DNA from: Rhodospirillaceae bacterium
GTDB taxonomy: Bacteria; Pseudomonadota; Alphaproteobacteria; Rhodospirillales; UBA2165
Assembly: GCA_947467145.1 (NCBI GenBank)
Contig: CANIGJ010000005.1
Coordinates: forward strand, 109,806 to 173,805
Length of the DNA: 64,000 nt
Reading direction: 5' to 3'
The translations under genes were made by a program, and so were the position numbers. The notes beneath the pieces are model-generated. The model did no database searches. It saw nothing but the letters and a program-made list of their open reading frames with translations, and was not told the DNA's origin. Shown here piece after piece: positions 8,155-17,472 of the stretch (position 1 is the first letter of the stretch; each line of letters begins with the position of its first letter).

Positions 8155-10712
8155 CCCGAGATGACTTCCTTCACCTTGCCCGCCAGTTCCTGAAGACTGA
8201 ACGGCTTGGGTAGGAAATGTAAGGTCGGATCGCCGCTGAGCCCGCCCGGGATAGCGTCTTCGGTATAGCCGGACATCAAGATGACTTTGATGTTCGGCAA
8301 TTCTTCCTGCACCAATTTGACCAAGGTGTGTCCGTCCATGCCCGGCATCATGACGTCGGTGATGATGAGATCGATAGGCGCGCCATATTCGTTGATGACA
8401 TCGAGCGCCTCTTCGCCGTCGCCGGCTTCCAGCACGCGATAGCCTTTGTTGCGCAGCGCGCGGCTGCCGAACAGCCGGACCGCGTCTTCGTCTTCGACCA
8501 GCAGCACCGTCGCCTCGCCGGTCAGGTCGCGATCGTCGACCGGCGGTATATGGCCGACGCGGGTAAGCTCCGCGCCGATCGCCGTCGCCTCGGCCACCGA
8601 GAAGGCCGGAAGGTAAATCGAGAAGGTCGTGCCAAGGCCGATGGCGGAATCAACAAAGATGTAACCGTCGGATTGGCGCACGATGCCGTAGACGGTGGAG
8701 AGCCCAAGACCCGTTCCCTCGCCTACGCCCTTGGTCGAGAAGAACGGCTCCCAGATGTGGTTGATATCTTCCTTCGCAATGCCCGAGCCGCTATCGACGA
8801 CATCGATCAGCACATAATCGCCGGCATGCATGACCTCGTGCCCGCGCTGGATCGAACTTTCGATCCGCACCTTCTGCGTGGTGATCGAAACGGTGCCGCC
8901 GCGCTTCATCGCATCACGCGCATTGACCACCAGATTGATGATCACCTGATCGAACTGACCGGGATCGGTGCGGATCAGATCGACGCCTTCGCCGTGCGCG
9001 ATCTCCAAGATGATGTTTTCGCCGATCAGGCGGCGCAGTAGGTTCGACATATCGTTGAGCGCATCGGCGATCGAGAAGATCTTGGGCTGCAAGGTCTGGC
9101 GACGCGAGAAGGCCAGCAACTGGCGCACAAGATTGGCCGCGCGATTGGCGTTCTGCTTAATCTGCATGATGTCTTGGAACGACGGATCGCTTTCGGTATG
9201 GCGCTGGAACAGCAAGTCGCAAAAGCCGATCATGGCGGTGAGCAGATTGTTGAAATCGTGCGCCACACCGCCCGCGAGCTGGCCGACCGCCTGCATCTTC
9301 TGCGCCTGGTTGAACTGCACCTCGAGGCTTTTCTTCTCGGTCGTATCGATCACGTGCAGCGCCAGCCCGGTCGCCTCGCCGTCGCCGTCCGTGACCCGGG
9401 TAACATAAAGCGAGACCTGCAATTCGCGCTCGCCGCTAGCCGGCATGCGAACATCGATCAGGGTCGCGGGCGCGGTACCCATCACGACCTTGGACAACTG
9501 CGCCTCGGTATCGGAGCGATCCTCGCGCGCGATCCGTTCGACCAATGGGCGGCCGAGCACGCCATGGCGATGCAGACCGAGCAACTTGAGGAAGGCGCGG
9601 TTGCAATCGACAACATCACCGCCGAGATCGAGCTTCACGATGCCGACCGGCGCCTCGGAAAACAGCCAAGGGATACGCCGGAGCAAGGTCGGTCCATCGT
9701 CAAGCACTGGCAGGAAGGGTTGGCGCAGCACGACGGAGCGCGAATAGAGAAAACCGCCGCCGGCATCTTCGGCCTGCGATTGCAGCAAATAGATCGGGAA
9801 GCGCTGGCCGTCCTCGGCCGACAGCATGATCGTGCCGTGCATGCCGCTGGCATCGGCCTCGACATCGTGTTCGGCGCGATCGTGCACGACGAAATCGGCG
9901 AAGCGGCGCACGCTGCCGTCGCCCATGCCCGGGGTCACGCCCAACCATTCGGCGAGCGTGCGGTTGACGTAGCGCATCACGCCATCATGGGTCGCCGAGA
10001 AAAAGCCGACCGGCAGGCGGTCCATCAAATCGGCGAGATAAGTTTCTTCTTCGCCTCGCTTGGCCAATTCGGTGCGCTGCTGCGTCGTGTCCTCGATCGT
10101 CCAGACCATCAAGGACGCATCGCCGTCCACCATGCGGAAGCTGAGACGCCAGGCACGCGGGCTTGCGCCCTCGCGGCGCATCACGATTTCGGCGACGTCG
10201 CTGCGCGCATTCATCGATTGCGCGTGCAACCGATCGAACGCCGCGACCGATTCGGGGGCGACGAAATCGCCGAGTCCTGACAAGTTGGCAATCGTGACGA
10301 CGCTGTCGCGTTTCAACCCGTCTAGCAGGGCCCGGCAGGCGGCATTATCGGTGACGATTCGGCCGTCGCGGCCGGCGATAAATTGGGCATCCTCGCACCG
10401 CTCCACCGCCTGTGCGATGGCGCTAGCACGTCCGCGCGCCGCGACCGAACGACCGAGGCTCCAGGCCGCGATGCCGAGTGCGGCCAATCCGGCGACGGCG
10501 ACCACCGCCAGGGCCGAGGCCAGCCCGCCTTGGTTGTCGCGCACGGCGAACAGCAGGGCGCCGATCACCGTGACGCCGGATGCGGCGGCAAGCGCGATGG
10601 CACCCCATTCCTGCCCCGAAATGGAGCGGGCCCGGATCGGGTTGGTTCCGGCGATGTCGATTGGGGAAGGCCGCTCAGTCACGGTCACAATGTTTGCGCC
10701 ATCCATGACCAA
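8151..10712 (-). CDS. cckA: Hybrid histidine kinase CckA
   Basis: 853 aa. Two membrane segments (about 36-56 and 64-84), PAS-like sensor regions (about 100-210, 225-330, 345-460), a HisKA domain with GGVAHDFNN (phospho-acceptor His485), an HATPase domain (NLVVNARDAM, GTGLGLSTVYG) and a C-terminal receiver with TDVMMPGMDG (Asp786). The HisKA/ATPase segment, including IMQIKQNANRAANLVRQLLA, is characteristic of CckA, the kinase/phosphatase that passes phosphate through ChpT to CtrA and CpdR. It lies directly downstream of flhB, an order seen in many alphaproteobacteria, and this links the cell-cycle kinase to flagellar gene expression. The downstream gene overlaps by ATGA. A TTAA-N7-TTAA-like box lies before flgB at the head of the operon. 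Confidence 0.93.
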   Translation of the reverse strand: MVMDGANIVTVTERPSPIDIAGTNPIRARSISGQEWGAIALAAASGVTVIGALLFAVRDNQGGLASALAVVAVAGLAALGIAAWSLGRSVAARGRASAIAQAVERCEDAQFIAGRDGRIVTDNAACRALLDGLKRDSVVTIANLSGLGDFVAPESVAAFDRLHAQSMNARSDVAEIVMRREGASPRAWRLSFRMVDGDASLMVWTIEDTTQQRTELAKRGEEETYLADLMDRLPVGFFSATHDGVMRYVNRTLAEWLGVTPGMGDGSVRRFADFVVHDRAEHDVEADASGMHGTIMLSAEDGQRFPIYLLQSQAEDAGGGFLYSRSVVLRQPFLPVLDDGPTLLRRIPWLFSEAPVGIVKLDLGGDVVDCNRAFLKLLGLHRHGVLGRPLVERIAREDRSDTEAQLSKVVMGTAPATLIDVRMPASGERELQVSLYVTRVTDGDGEATGLALHVIDTTEKKSLEVQFNQAQKMQAVGQLAGGVAHDFNNLLTAMIGFCDLLFQRHTESDPSFQDIMQIKQNANRAANLVRQLLAFSRRQTLQPKIFSIADALNDMSNLLRRLIGENIILEIAHGEGVDLIRTDPGQFDQVIINLVVNARDAMKRGGTVSITTQKVRIESSIQRGHEVMHAGDYVLIDVVDSGSGIAKEDINHIWEPFFSTKGVGEGTGLGLSTVYGIVRQSDGYIFVDSAIGLGTTFSIYLPAFSVAEATAIGAELTRVGHIPPVDDRDLTGEATVLLVEDEDAVRLFGSRALRNKGYRVLEAGDGEEALDVINEYGAPIDLIITDVMMPGMDGHTLVKLVQEELPNIKVILMSGYTEDAIPGGLSGDPTLHFLPKPFSLQELAGKVKEVISG

Positions 10713-10800
10713 CCTTCAATAAGAAATGCCCCCGCGAAGGCCCCTGCGACCGATTAAGGCGCCCGGCTGTGACGGGCGCGGGACAGCCCGCGAATCGTCT

Positions 10801-11970
10801 TTAATGCACCGTTCTGTCGTCTTCGTCTTGTTCACGCGCTTTTTCGCGCTCGGGATCGAGCGACCAATCGGGCTTCGGCGCGATCAGGCGTTCGCCCGGC
10901 CGGCGGGCCAGACGGCCCGTCAGGCGGAAGACGTAACTGATGACTTCGGCCACCGCCTGATAATATTTCTGCGGGATTTCCTGGTCGATCTCGACCACGG
11001 CATAAATCGCGCGCGCCAACGGCGGATTCTCGACGATCGGGATATTGTTCTCGTCGGCGACCTCGCGGATACGCATGGCGAGATCGTCCATGCCCTTACC
11101 GACGAGCTTGGGCGCCGCCATACTGTCCATATCGTAGCTGAGCGCCACGGCAAAGTGCGTCGGGTTGGTGATCACCACGTCGGCCTTGGCGACAGCGGCC
11201 ATCATGCGCTGCTGCGCGCGCTCCATGCGCAATTGCGCGATGCGCTGCTTGACCTTCGGATCGCCTTCAGACTGCTTGTGTTCGTCCTTCACCTCTTGCT
11301 TGGTCATCTTGAGGTTCGAAATGTGATCGTACTTCTGCCAGGCAAAGTCGGCCACCGCGATGACCAGCATCAGCGCCGCCGAAACGAGGATGAAAACGTA
11401 GGTAATGTCGCTGATGCGTTGCATCATAGCATCGATCGTGAAGCTCGGCATCACATCGACATCTTGCATGCGCGGGATCAGCACGAAGGCGAACAGCGCG
11501 CCGACCATACCGATCTTGAACATGCCTTTGACGAAATCCAGCAGCGCGCGCGGCCCGAACATCCGTTTGATGCCGGCGATCAGCGACAGCATGTCGAATT
11601 TGAAGTCGAGCTTCTCCCATGACGGGTTCCAGCCGACCTGCGCGATGTTCGAGATCAAACCGACGGCCGTGAACAAGATAACCAACGGCGCCATGATGAT
11701 GCCGATCTCCGCCATCACGTGGACCATCAAAAGGCGGATATGTTCGGAATCGACGGGATAAAGATGCGCATCGCCGATGAAGCTCACGCTCAGGTTCGTC
11801 ACGCGCTTCATCATCCATGGCGCCAGAAACACCAGCGACGCCGCCGCGCCCGCAAGGGTCGCGAAATTGGCGATTTCCGCCGACCGGGCGACGTTACCCT
11901 TATTCGCCGCCTCGCTAAGGCGTTTGCCAGTCGGTTGTTCGGTTTTTGAGGATCTATCTTCGTCGGCCAT
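10801..11970 (-). CDS. flhB: Flagellar export gate protein FlhB
   Basis: 389 aa, normal FlhB length. The N-terminus carries the RSSKTEQPTGKRLSEA signature, four membrane segments follow (about 35-55, 85-110, 145-165, 190-212), and the cytoplasmic domain contains the autocleavage motif NPTH at residues 269-272. FlhB is the substrate-specificity switch of the flagellar type III export apparatus and works with FliK to change from hook to filament export. It is 16 bp downstream of fliR and 88 bp upstream of cckA. A separate FlhB C-domain homologue (FlhX) is encoded at 24549. Confidence 0.95.
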   Translation of the reverse strand: MADEDRSSKTEQPTGKRLSEAANKGNVARSAEIANFATLAGAAASLVFLAPWMMKRVTNLSVSFIGDAHLYPVDSEHIRLLMVHVMAEIGIIMAPLVILFTAVGLISNIAQVGWNPSWEKLDFKFDMLSLIAGIKRMFGPRALLDFVKGMFKIGMVGALFAFVLIPRMQDVDVMPSFTIDAMMQRISDITYVFILVSAALMLVIAVADFAWQKYDHISNLKMTKQEVKDEHKQSEGDPKVKQRIAQLRMERAQQRMMAAVAKADVVITNPTHFAVALSYDMDSMAAPKLVGKGMDDLAMRIREVADENNIPIVENPPLARAIYAVVEIDQEIPQKYYQAVAEVISYVFRLTGRLARRPGERLIAPKPDWSLDPEREKAREQDEDDRTVH

Positions 11971-11986
11971 CGCGCGCGCCTATGAC

Positions 11987-12748
11987 CTATGGATTGAGGA
12001 ATGGACGCATGCCTTCGCCCATGTAAGTCATGAGCGCCAACATGATGCCCGACGTCGTGATCATCATGAACGCCAATCCGGCGATCAGCTGGAGCGGCAT
12101 GGCGACGAAGAAGATCGGAATCTGCGGAGCCAGCCGCGTCATGATGCCGAGCCCGACATTGTAGGCGAAATTCAAAATGATGAACGGCGTCGACATCTGC
12201 ACGCCGATCAGGAACATCTGCCCGATATTACGCGTGATCATCTGCGTGGTGTCGCCGATGTCGGGTGCGATACCCGGCTGGAACACCGAATAGCTGTCCC
12301 AGATCGCGCGGATGAAGACGTGGTGCATGTCGGTGACGAACACCAGCAATATCCCTACGGTGCCCAGGAAGCCCGACACGATGCCGCTTTGGGTTTGGAC
12401 GACCGGATCCCAGGTCAGCGCACTGGCCATGCCCGACACGAAGGAAATGATCGTGCCCGCCACGTGTACGGCCGAAATCAGGATCAGCGGGATCGTACCC
12501 AAGACCGCGCCCGTCAGGATCTCGGCACCGAGCACCACGAAGATCATCATCGGCTCGTTCGGCATGGGCGGCATTTGCGCCGCCAACGCCGGAACCATCA
12601 GGAACGTGATGGCGAGCGCAATCGACAGGCGCGCGCGCGCGTAAAGCTGCATGCTGGCGAAACCCGGCATGATCAGCAGCGCGGTGCCGACACGCGCGAA
12701 GATCATCATGAAGGCGTAGATGTTGAGCTGAAGGATATCGCCGAGCAT
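11987..12748 (-). CDS. fliR: Flagellar export gate protein FliR
   Basis: 253 aa, with the six or so membrane segments and the LPGFASMQLYARARLSIALA-type N-terminal region of FliR/YscT proteins. FliR forms the export gate core with FliP and FliQ. The start codon shares one base with the fliQ stop (TGATG), so translation is coupled. Confidence 0.94.
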   Translation of the reverse strand: MLGDILQLNIYAFMMIFARVGTALLIMPGFASMQLYARARLSIALAITFLMVPALAAQMPPMPNEPMMIFVVLGAEILTGAVLGTIPLILISAVHVAGTIISFVSGMASALTWDPVVQTQSGIVSGFLGTVGILLVFVTDMHHVFIRAIWDSYSVFQPGIAPDIGDTTQMITRNIGQMFLIGVQMSTPFIILNFAYNVGLGIMTRLAPQIPIFFVAMPLQLIAGLAFMMITTSGIMLALMTYMGEGMRPFLNP

Positions 12749-13011
12749 CAGCCGACCGCGATGCGGTCGAACAGGACCCGGGTGAATTCGATGATCGCGT
12801 TCATCATGAACGGCATGAACAGGATGATCGCACCGAAAATGACGATGATCTTGGGCACGAAGGTCAATGTCATTTCCTGAATCGACGTCAACGTCTGGAA
12901 GATCGCGATGATCAGGCCGACAACCAGACCGGCCAGCATGATCGGCCCACTCGCCTGTAGAATGACGAAAAAGGTCAGACGCGAAATCTCGAGAACGTCG
13001 GCTTCGTTCAT
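12748..13011 (-). CDS. fliQ: Flagellar export gate protein FliQ
   Basis: 87 aa with two membrane hairpins and the TSIQEMTLTFVPKI motif typical of FliQ/YscS. Four copies surround the FliP-FliR core in the export gate. It sits between fliE (50-bp gap) and fliR (1-bp overlap). Confidence 0.95.
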   Translation of the reverse strand: MNEADVLEISRLTFFVILQASGPIMLAGLVVGLIIAIFQTLTSIQEMTLTFVPKIIVIFGAIILFMPFMMNAIIEFTRVLFDRIAVG

Positions 13012-13060
13012 GGTTCCGTTCTCGGTTTCGCCAAAGTACGTTCGTCAGGGGGACGAAAGA

Positions 13061-13387
13061 TCAGATCGGCATCCGCAGAATTTCGCGGTACGCCTCGATC
13101 ACCTTGTCGCGGACGGCCACAACCGTATTCAACGTCAGTTCGGCTTCCGACACCGCCATGACGACCGAATTGAGATCGGCCTTGCCGGCTGCCGCCGCGG
13201 CGGTCTGATTTTCCGCCTGCTGGCCGCTTTTCACCGCGTCCTCGGCGAAGCCTTTTACCATCGAGGAGAAGTCGCCGCCGGGCGCGGAGGCTGAACCGGC
13301 CTTCGCCGTTCCGCCGGCACCGTCGGCGAGCCGCTGGATCGACGCCTGATAGGCATTCACTGCCCCTGTTATGCCCACGACCGCCAT
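13061..13387 (-). CDS. fliE: Flagellar hook-basal body protein FliE
   Basis: 108 aa. The C-terminal half (AVSEAELTLNTVVAVRDKVIEAYREILRMPI) has the FliE signature. FliE is the adaptor between the MS ring and the proximal rod and is exported by the flagellar apparatus. The middle is low in complexity (Ala/Gly/Gln). Located between flgC (105-bp gap) and fliQ. Confidence 0.93.
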   Translation of the reverse strand: MAVVGITGAVNAYQASIQRLADGAGGTAKAGSASAPGGDFSSMVKGFAEDAVKSGQQAENQTAAAAAGKADLNSVVMAVSEAELTLNTVVAVRDKVIEAYREILRMPI

Positions 13388-13452
13388 ATCACGCTCCGTT
13401 TTTGTTTAGTTCGGCGCCGCTTGTGCGACGTCCGGTTTCTTCCCGCTCTAAC

Positions 13453-13507
13453 CCCGCGCCGTCAGCGGCGCAGAATGTCGCCCGCGCCGTTATCAGCGCA
13501 GAATATC
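13453..13507. repeat. Imperfect tandem copy of the flgC 3' end
   Basis: On the minus strand the last codons and stop of flgC plus cggcgcggg are followed by a second, slightly altered copy (ga[t/c]attctgcgc ... cggcgcggg). The unit is about 27 bp. It looks like a local duplication in the flgC-fliE spacer. Confidence 0.5.
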
Positions 13508-13906
13508 GATGGTCCCTTGCATCATCGTGCGCGCCGTACGGATCGCGCTCAAATTCGCTTCGTAGGACCGCGAGGCTTCGCGCATGTCCATCATCTCGAC
13601 CAGGCTGTTGACGTTAGGGGCCAACACATAGCCCTGCGCGTCCGCCGCCGGATGATTCGGTTCGAACTTGCGCTGGAATTCGCCTTTGTCGGGCTGGATC
13701 TTGTCGACCTTGATCACCGGCATGCCGATGTCGCGGTTCATCACGTTCTTGAAGGTGATGTGCTTGCGCCGATAGGGATTCTTGCCGGGCTCCGTCGGCA
13801 GCGAATCCGCGTTGGCGAGATTTTCCGAAATGACGCGCAGCCGTGTGCCCTGGGCCTTCATGCCGGCCGCGGACAGCTTGAGCGAACTGAACAGATCGTC
13901 GGCCAT
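13493..13906 (-). CDS. flgC: Flagellar proximal rod protein FlgC
   Basis: 137 aa, usual length. The N-terminal rod motif (LSAAGMKAQGTRLRVISENL ANA) and C-terminal MDMREASRSYEANLSAIRTA are those of FlgC. The sequence also has the expected central MPVIKVDKIQPD region. It is 15 bp downstream of flgB and followed by fliE after a 105-bp spacer containing a small duplication. Confidence 0.94.
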   Translation of the reverse strand: MADDLFSSLKLSAAGMKAQGTRLRVISENLANADSLPTEPGKNPYRRKHITFKNVMNRDIGMPVIKVDKIQPDKGEFQRKFEPNHPAADAQGYVLAPNVNSLVEMMDMREASRSYEANLSAIRTARTMMQGTIDILR

Positions 13907-13921
13907 GGCCTACCTCGTTTC

Positions 13922-14362
13922 CTAACCGCCGCCGCCCGAGCGAATGACCATTTTGAACAGCCCCATATGTTTGCGGTAGAGCTGGGTCATCGTCGAATGA
14001 TTGGCTTGGGTTTCGTTCATGCGCATCATCTGCTCTTCGAGCACAACTTGGTTGCCGTCGGGCGCGCTTTCATAGGGACGCCGATCCTCGGTCACCTTGA
14101 AGTCGGAACTGGCGCCGGCGGCCGCCTTGGCGATGTGCTTGGCGTCCGTGATCTTCATGCTGACGGGCACGGTCCCAGGATTGCCCTGCTTCTTTTCGCG
14201 CTTCAATTCAGCTTGAAAATCAAAGGCTTTGATGTCGCGGGAGGCGTATTTGGGGGTATCGGCGTTCGCGATGTTCTGCGCGACCACCTCTTGGCGCTGG
14301 TTGAGCCAGCCCAAACGCTTCTTCACCAGCCCAAACATGGGCAAGTCGGTCATTTCCATCAC
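13922..14362 (-). CDS. flgB: Flagellar proximal rod protein FlgB
   Basis: 146 aa. RQEVVAQNIANADTPKYASR is the FlgB N-terminal rod motif and the C-terminal QLYRKHMGLFKMVIR helix is also characteristic. First gene of the long minus-strand operon flgB-flgC-fliE-fliQ-fliR-flhB-cckA and tail. The first two codons are both in-frame Met-type starts within MMEM, so the start could be a few residues later. A CtrA-like box lies 63-77 bp upstream. Confidence 0.93.
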   Translation of the reverse strand: MMEMTDLPMFGLVKKRLGWLNQRQEVVAQNIANADTPKYASRDIKAFDFQAELKREKKQGNPGTVPVSMKITDAKHIAKAAAGASSDFKVTEDRRPYESAPDGNQVVLEEQMMRMNETQANHSTMTQLYRKHMGLFKMVIRSGGGG

Positions 14363-14424
14363 GCACCATCACTTTCGGGAATTCATTTCGATCCCCTATT
14401 GATGGTGAGTATGGGCGGGCGGGT

Positions 14425-14439
14425 TTAAGAAACGGTTAC
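14425..14439 (-). promoter_or_regulatory. CtrA-type box before flgB (one mismatch)
   Basis: Read on the minus strand: GTAA-ccgtttc-TTAA, within GGTAACCGTTTCTTAAAC. This is one base from the TTAA-N7-TTAA consensus and has the extended form typical of Caulobacter class II flagellar promoters. It lies 63 bp before the flgB start. Confidence 0.5.
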
Positions 14440-14441
14440 CC

Positions 14442-14460
14442 CCCGGCAAAAATTGCCGGG
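14442..14460. terminator. Hairpin between nupC end and flgB promoter
   Basis: cccggcaa / ttgccggg with an aaa loop lies 17 bp beyond the stop of the nucleoside transporter (minus strand). There is no following T-run, so its use as an intrinsic terminator is uncertain; it also borders the CtrA-like box. Confidence 0.45.
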
Positions 14461-14476
14461 TGGGTTAGGCCAAAGA

Positions 14477-15748
14477 TCACGTAAGGATCCCGACCACGGC
14501 CGCCGTCATGAGGGTCGCCAAGGTGCCCGAAACGATGGATTTCAGCCCCAAATCGGCGATTTCACGCCGCCGTTCAGGCACCATGGAGGCGAGCCCTCCC
14601 AGCATGATGCCGAGACTGCCGAAATTGGCGAAGCCGCACAGCGCATACACCATGATCAGGCGGGAATGTTCGGACAGCGCATCTTCGGGCAAGGCCTTCA
14701 TCTGCAGATAAGCCAGCATCTCGTTGAGGATGGTCTTGGTGCCCATCAAGGCGCCCGCCGTCGGCGCTTCCGACCAGGGAATACCGATCAGCCAAACCAC
14801 CGGCGCCATGATCCAACCAAGTATCCGTTCCATGGTGAGGGGCGCATCGCCGACGGACGGTAACAGGCCCAGCGCCATATTGGCCAGGCTGACGAGTGCG
14901 ACGAGGACCAGCAGCATGGCGACGACGTTGATCAGCAACTCGACGCCTTCCAAGGTACCGCGCGTGATCGCATCGATGGTGCTGCGATCCTGCGGCACCA
15001 TGAGCGTATCCAGTTGCGCCGTGGCACCGCCGTCGTCGGGCACCATCAGGCGCGCGATCATGATCGAGGCCGGCGTTGAGACGATGGACGCAATCAGGAT
15101 GTGCCCCAAGGGATCGGGCACGATACCGGTCATGATCGTCGCATACAGCACCATCATGGTGCCGGCGATGGTCGCCATGCCGCCCGACATGACGATGAAC
15201 ATTTCGCTGCGCGAGAGCTGCGCAAGATAAGGGCGAATGAACAGCGGCGCTTCGACCTGACCGACGAAAACGTTGGCCGCCGCACTCACGCCCACCGCGC
15301 CGCCGACATTGAGCGTGCGGCCCAGCACCCAGGCAAAGGCTTTCACGATCAAGGGCAGGATGCGCCAGTGAAACAACACGGCGCACAACGCGCTCATCAC
15401 CATGAGCAAGGGCAACGCCTGGAAGGCCAGCACGAACGAGGCACCCGGGAAGCTTTCGGGGAACGGCAAGGGCCCGCCGCCGAGATAGCCGAAGACGAAG
15501 GAGGTGCCGGCCCGCGTCGCCGCGTTCAACGCTTCGACCGCGGAATTAAGCCAGAAGAAAATCTGTTTGAAGATCGGCACCTTCAGGAACAACGCGGCCA
15601 GCACGAATTGCATGGCGAGACCGACAGCTGCGGTCTTCATCCACGGCGCCTTGCGATTTTCGCTGATCAGCCAACAAAAGACGGTCAGAACGACCAGCCC
15701 GAACAACCCCTGTACGATCGACAAAACCGGCTCCCCCCGAAGCGTCAA
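14477..15748 (-). CDS. nupC: Concentrative nucleoside transporter (NupC/CNT family)
   Basis: 423 aa with about ten hydrophobic segments. The conserved CNT segments are clear: GAVGVSAAANVFVGQVEAPL and FIRPYLAQLSRSEMF, then GGMATIAGTMMVLYA and TKTILNEMLAYLQM (usually GxKxxxNEFVAY), and the C-terminal YALCGFANFGSLGI. It should import nucleosides with protons or sodium. It is upstream of flgB on the same strand but separated by 114 bp containing a hairpin and a probable promoter, so it is likely an independent unit. Specific nucleoside not predictable. Confidence 0.9.
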   Translation of the reverse strand: MTLRGEPVLSIVQGLFGLVVLTVFCWLISENRKAPWMKTAAVGLAMQFVLAALFLKVPIFKQIFFWLNSAVEALNAATRAGTSFVFGYLGGGPLPFPESFPGASFVLAFQALPLLMVMSALCAVLFHWRILPLIVKAFAWVLGRTLNVGGAVGVSAAANVFVGQVEAPLFIRPYLAQLSRSEMFIVMSGGMATIAGTMMVLYATIMTGIVPDPLGHILIASIVSTPASIMIARLMVPDDGGATAQLDTLMVPQDRSTIDAITRGTLEGVELLINVVAMLLVLVALVSLANMALGLLPSVGDAPLTMERILGWIMAPVVWLIGIPWSEAPTAGALMGTKTILNEMLAYLQMKALPEDALSEHSRLIMVYALCGFANFGSLGIMLGGLASMVPERRREIADLGLKSIVSGTLATLMTAAVVGILT

Positions 15749-15793
15749 CGCATCCAGTCTAACCGAGTGCGCCCCCCATAGCTAATTCATGGG

Positions 15794-16246
15794 CTATTTG
15801 ACTTCGTAGACCTGCAGCTCGACCGAATCCGGATGACGGATGCCGTTGCCGACGCAGATGGTGCTGTTGAGCCAGGCGTAGCGCGGCGCCGCGGTCTCGA
15901 AAGTCGGCACCGTGCGGAAATAATAAAGTTTGGGATCGACGACCTCGCCCTTGGCCAGCCGCGCGATCACCTCGGCCGGGCCGTGGCGATAGCCCCAATT
16001 CTGAATATAGATCAGCGCCCCGTCGTCCGTCTGCAAGGTGTAGCGCGTATCGAGCTCCGCCGTGCCGTCGGCGCGCAGCACCTGCCAATCCGCGCCGCCG
16101 CCGAGAATCCGGCCCTTCATTTTAGGACCCGCAAATGTTCCCCCAGTGATGGGAATGACCCGCCGCCGCCCGGCCGGCGTGTCGCCGAATTCCAGGGGAG
16201 GCGCCAGCGTCACATGGGCGTCGAACAGATGGGCGAGATCGAGCAT
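15794..16246 (-). CDS. DUF3237-like protein
   Basis: 150 aa from the ATG at 16246, which has GGAGGACTGC upstream; a longer frame reaching 16312 adds only an unlikely Arg-rich leader. The pattern VTLAPPLEFGDTPAGRRRV, ITGGTFAGPKMKG, LGGGADWQ, YFRTVPTFET and YAWLNSTICVGNGIRH matches the DUF3237 family, small beta-barrel proteins of unknown function often found beside catabolic genes. It is divergent from the SGNH hydrolase at 16351 and convergent with nothing. No signal peptide. Function not known. Confidence 0.75.
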   Translation of the reverse strand: MLDLAHLFDAHVTLAPPLEFGDTPAGRRRVIPITGGTFAGPKMKGRILGGGADWQVLRADGTAELDTRYTLQTDDGALIYIQNWGYRHGPAEVIARLAKGEVVDPKLYYFRTVPTFETAAPRYAWLNSTICVGNGIRHPDSVELQVYEVK

Positions 16247-16350
16247 CGTTGCAGTCCTCCACCGCGCTCTTCCAGTGCCCAAATTAATGCCGGATGCGCG
16301 GCGCCTAGGCAACGCAGCAATCCGATCATGCTATTGAATTCACCCATTAA

Positions 16351-17466
16351 ATGATTCCATATGACGCCATGAAAGCGTTTCTGCGCATTGTTTCGATCAA
16401 TTTCGGCGTTCTGCTCGCGGCGATCGTCGTCGCCGAATTGATCTTCGGCAATTGGCTATCGGGCCCATCCTATGGGTTGATGAATCTGCCGCGCAACGAA
16501 CGCCGCCTGGTCGACGTTTCACAATTCGTCCCCAACAGCAGCGTCATCCGCTACACACGCGACGAATATGGCCTGCGCGGCGACTACCGCGGCGATCCGG
16601 CCAAGATCGATGTGCTGGCGATCGGCGGCTCGACGACCGACGAGCGTTACATCACCGACGACGAAACCTGGGTCGCACAGTTGCAGGCGCAGTTCGGCGC
16701 GCATGGCAAGCCGGTACGCATCGCCAATGCCGCCATCGACGGCCAATCCAGCGTCGGGCATATCAATGCGCTGACCCAATGGCTGTCTAAGATCCCCGGA
16801 TTGCGGCCGCGCTATGTGATCTTTTATGTCGGCATCAACGACGTCGCGGTCAACGATACCACGACAACGCAATTCGATCAGATCGTCTCGCCGTCGCGCA
16901 GCCGCCAGATTCGGCAATACATCACCAACCACAGCGCGCTCTACAATCTGTATCGCACCGCACTCGGCATGATACAGGCCGATCGCGCGCAGCTGCTGCA
17001 TGGCCGCGTGATGCGCCGCGTCGCCCGCTGGGTTCCCGTCACCGAACGGATCGATCCGCAGGAGATGCATAAGACGGACGCCCGCCTGCTCGATGCCTAT
17101 GCCGCCCGGTTGAAGGTCTTAACCGAGCTTACCCGCCGCATGGGCGCCGAGCCGATCTTCGTCACGCAGATGCGGACCGACTATAAGATCGAGGACGGAA
17201 AACTTTTCACCCTGGTCATGCCACGACGAGACGGAACTTTCATCGCCGAAGGTTCCGATTGGAGTCTCGTCCGGCTGCAACTATTCAACGAGACTACATT
17301 GACGACCTGTGCCGAGTTGCGGCTGACCTGCATCGATCTCGCCACGCAAATCGATTTCACCGAAGAGGATTTCTACGACGCAATCCACACGACGCCGATT
17401 GGGTCCAAGAAGATCGCGACGTTTCTATACGGCGCGCTCAGCGAGACAATCCGACCACGCGACTGA
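16351..17466 (+). CDS. Membrane-anchored SGNH/GDSL hydrolase
   Basis: 371 aa. A single N-terminal membrane segment (about residues 10-33) is followed by an SGNH fold: VLAIGGSTTDE (Ser94 nucleophile), YVGINDVAVN (block III Asn) and DAIHTTPIGSKKIA (Asp343, His346). This arrangement suggests a periplasmic esterase or acyl-transfer enzyme anchored to the inner membrane; similar proteins act on polysaccharide acetyl groups, but the substrate is unknown. There is no good SD before ATG 16351; a second ATG 18 bp in is possible. Its 3' end is 6 bp from the convergent SDR gene, with no room for a terminator. Confidence 0.77.
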   Translation: MIPYDAMKAFLRIVSINFGVLLAAIVVAELIFGNWLSGPSYGLMNLPRNERRLVDVSQFVPNSSVIRYTRDEYGLRGDYRGDPAKIDVLAIGGSTTDERYITDDETWVAQLQAQFGAHGKPVRIANAAIDGQSSVGHINALTQWLSKIPGLRPRYVIFYVGINDVAVNDTTTTQFDQIVSPSRSRQIRQYITNHSALYNLYRTALGMIQADRAQLLHGRVMRRVARWVPVTERIDPQEMHKTDARLLDAYAARLKVLTELTRRMGAEPIFVTQMRTDYKIEDGKLFTLVMPRRDGTFIAEGSDWSLVRLQLFNETTLTTCAELRLTCIDLATQIDFTEEDFYDAIHTTPIGSKKIATFLYGALSETIRPRD

Positions 17467-17472
17467 ACCGCG

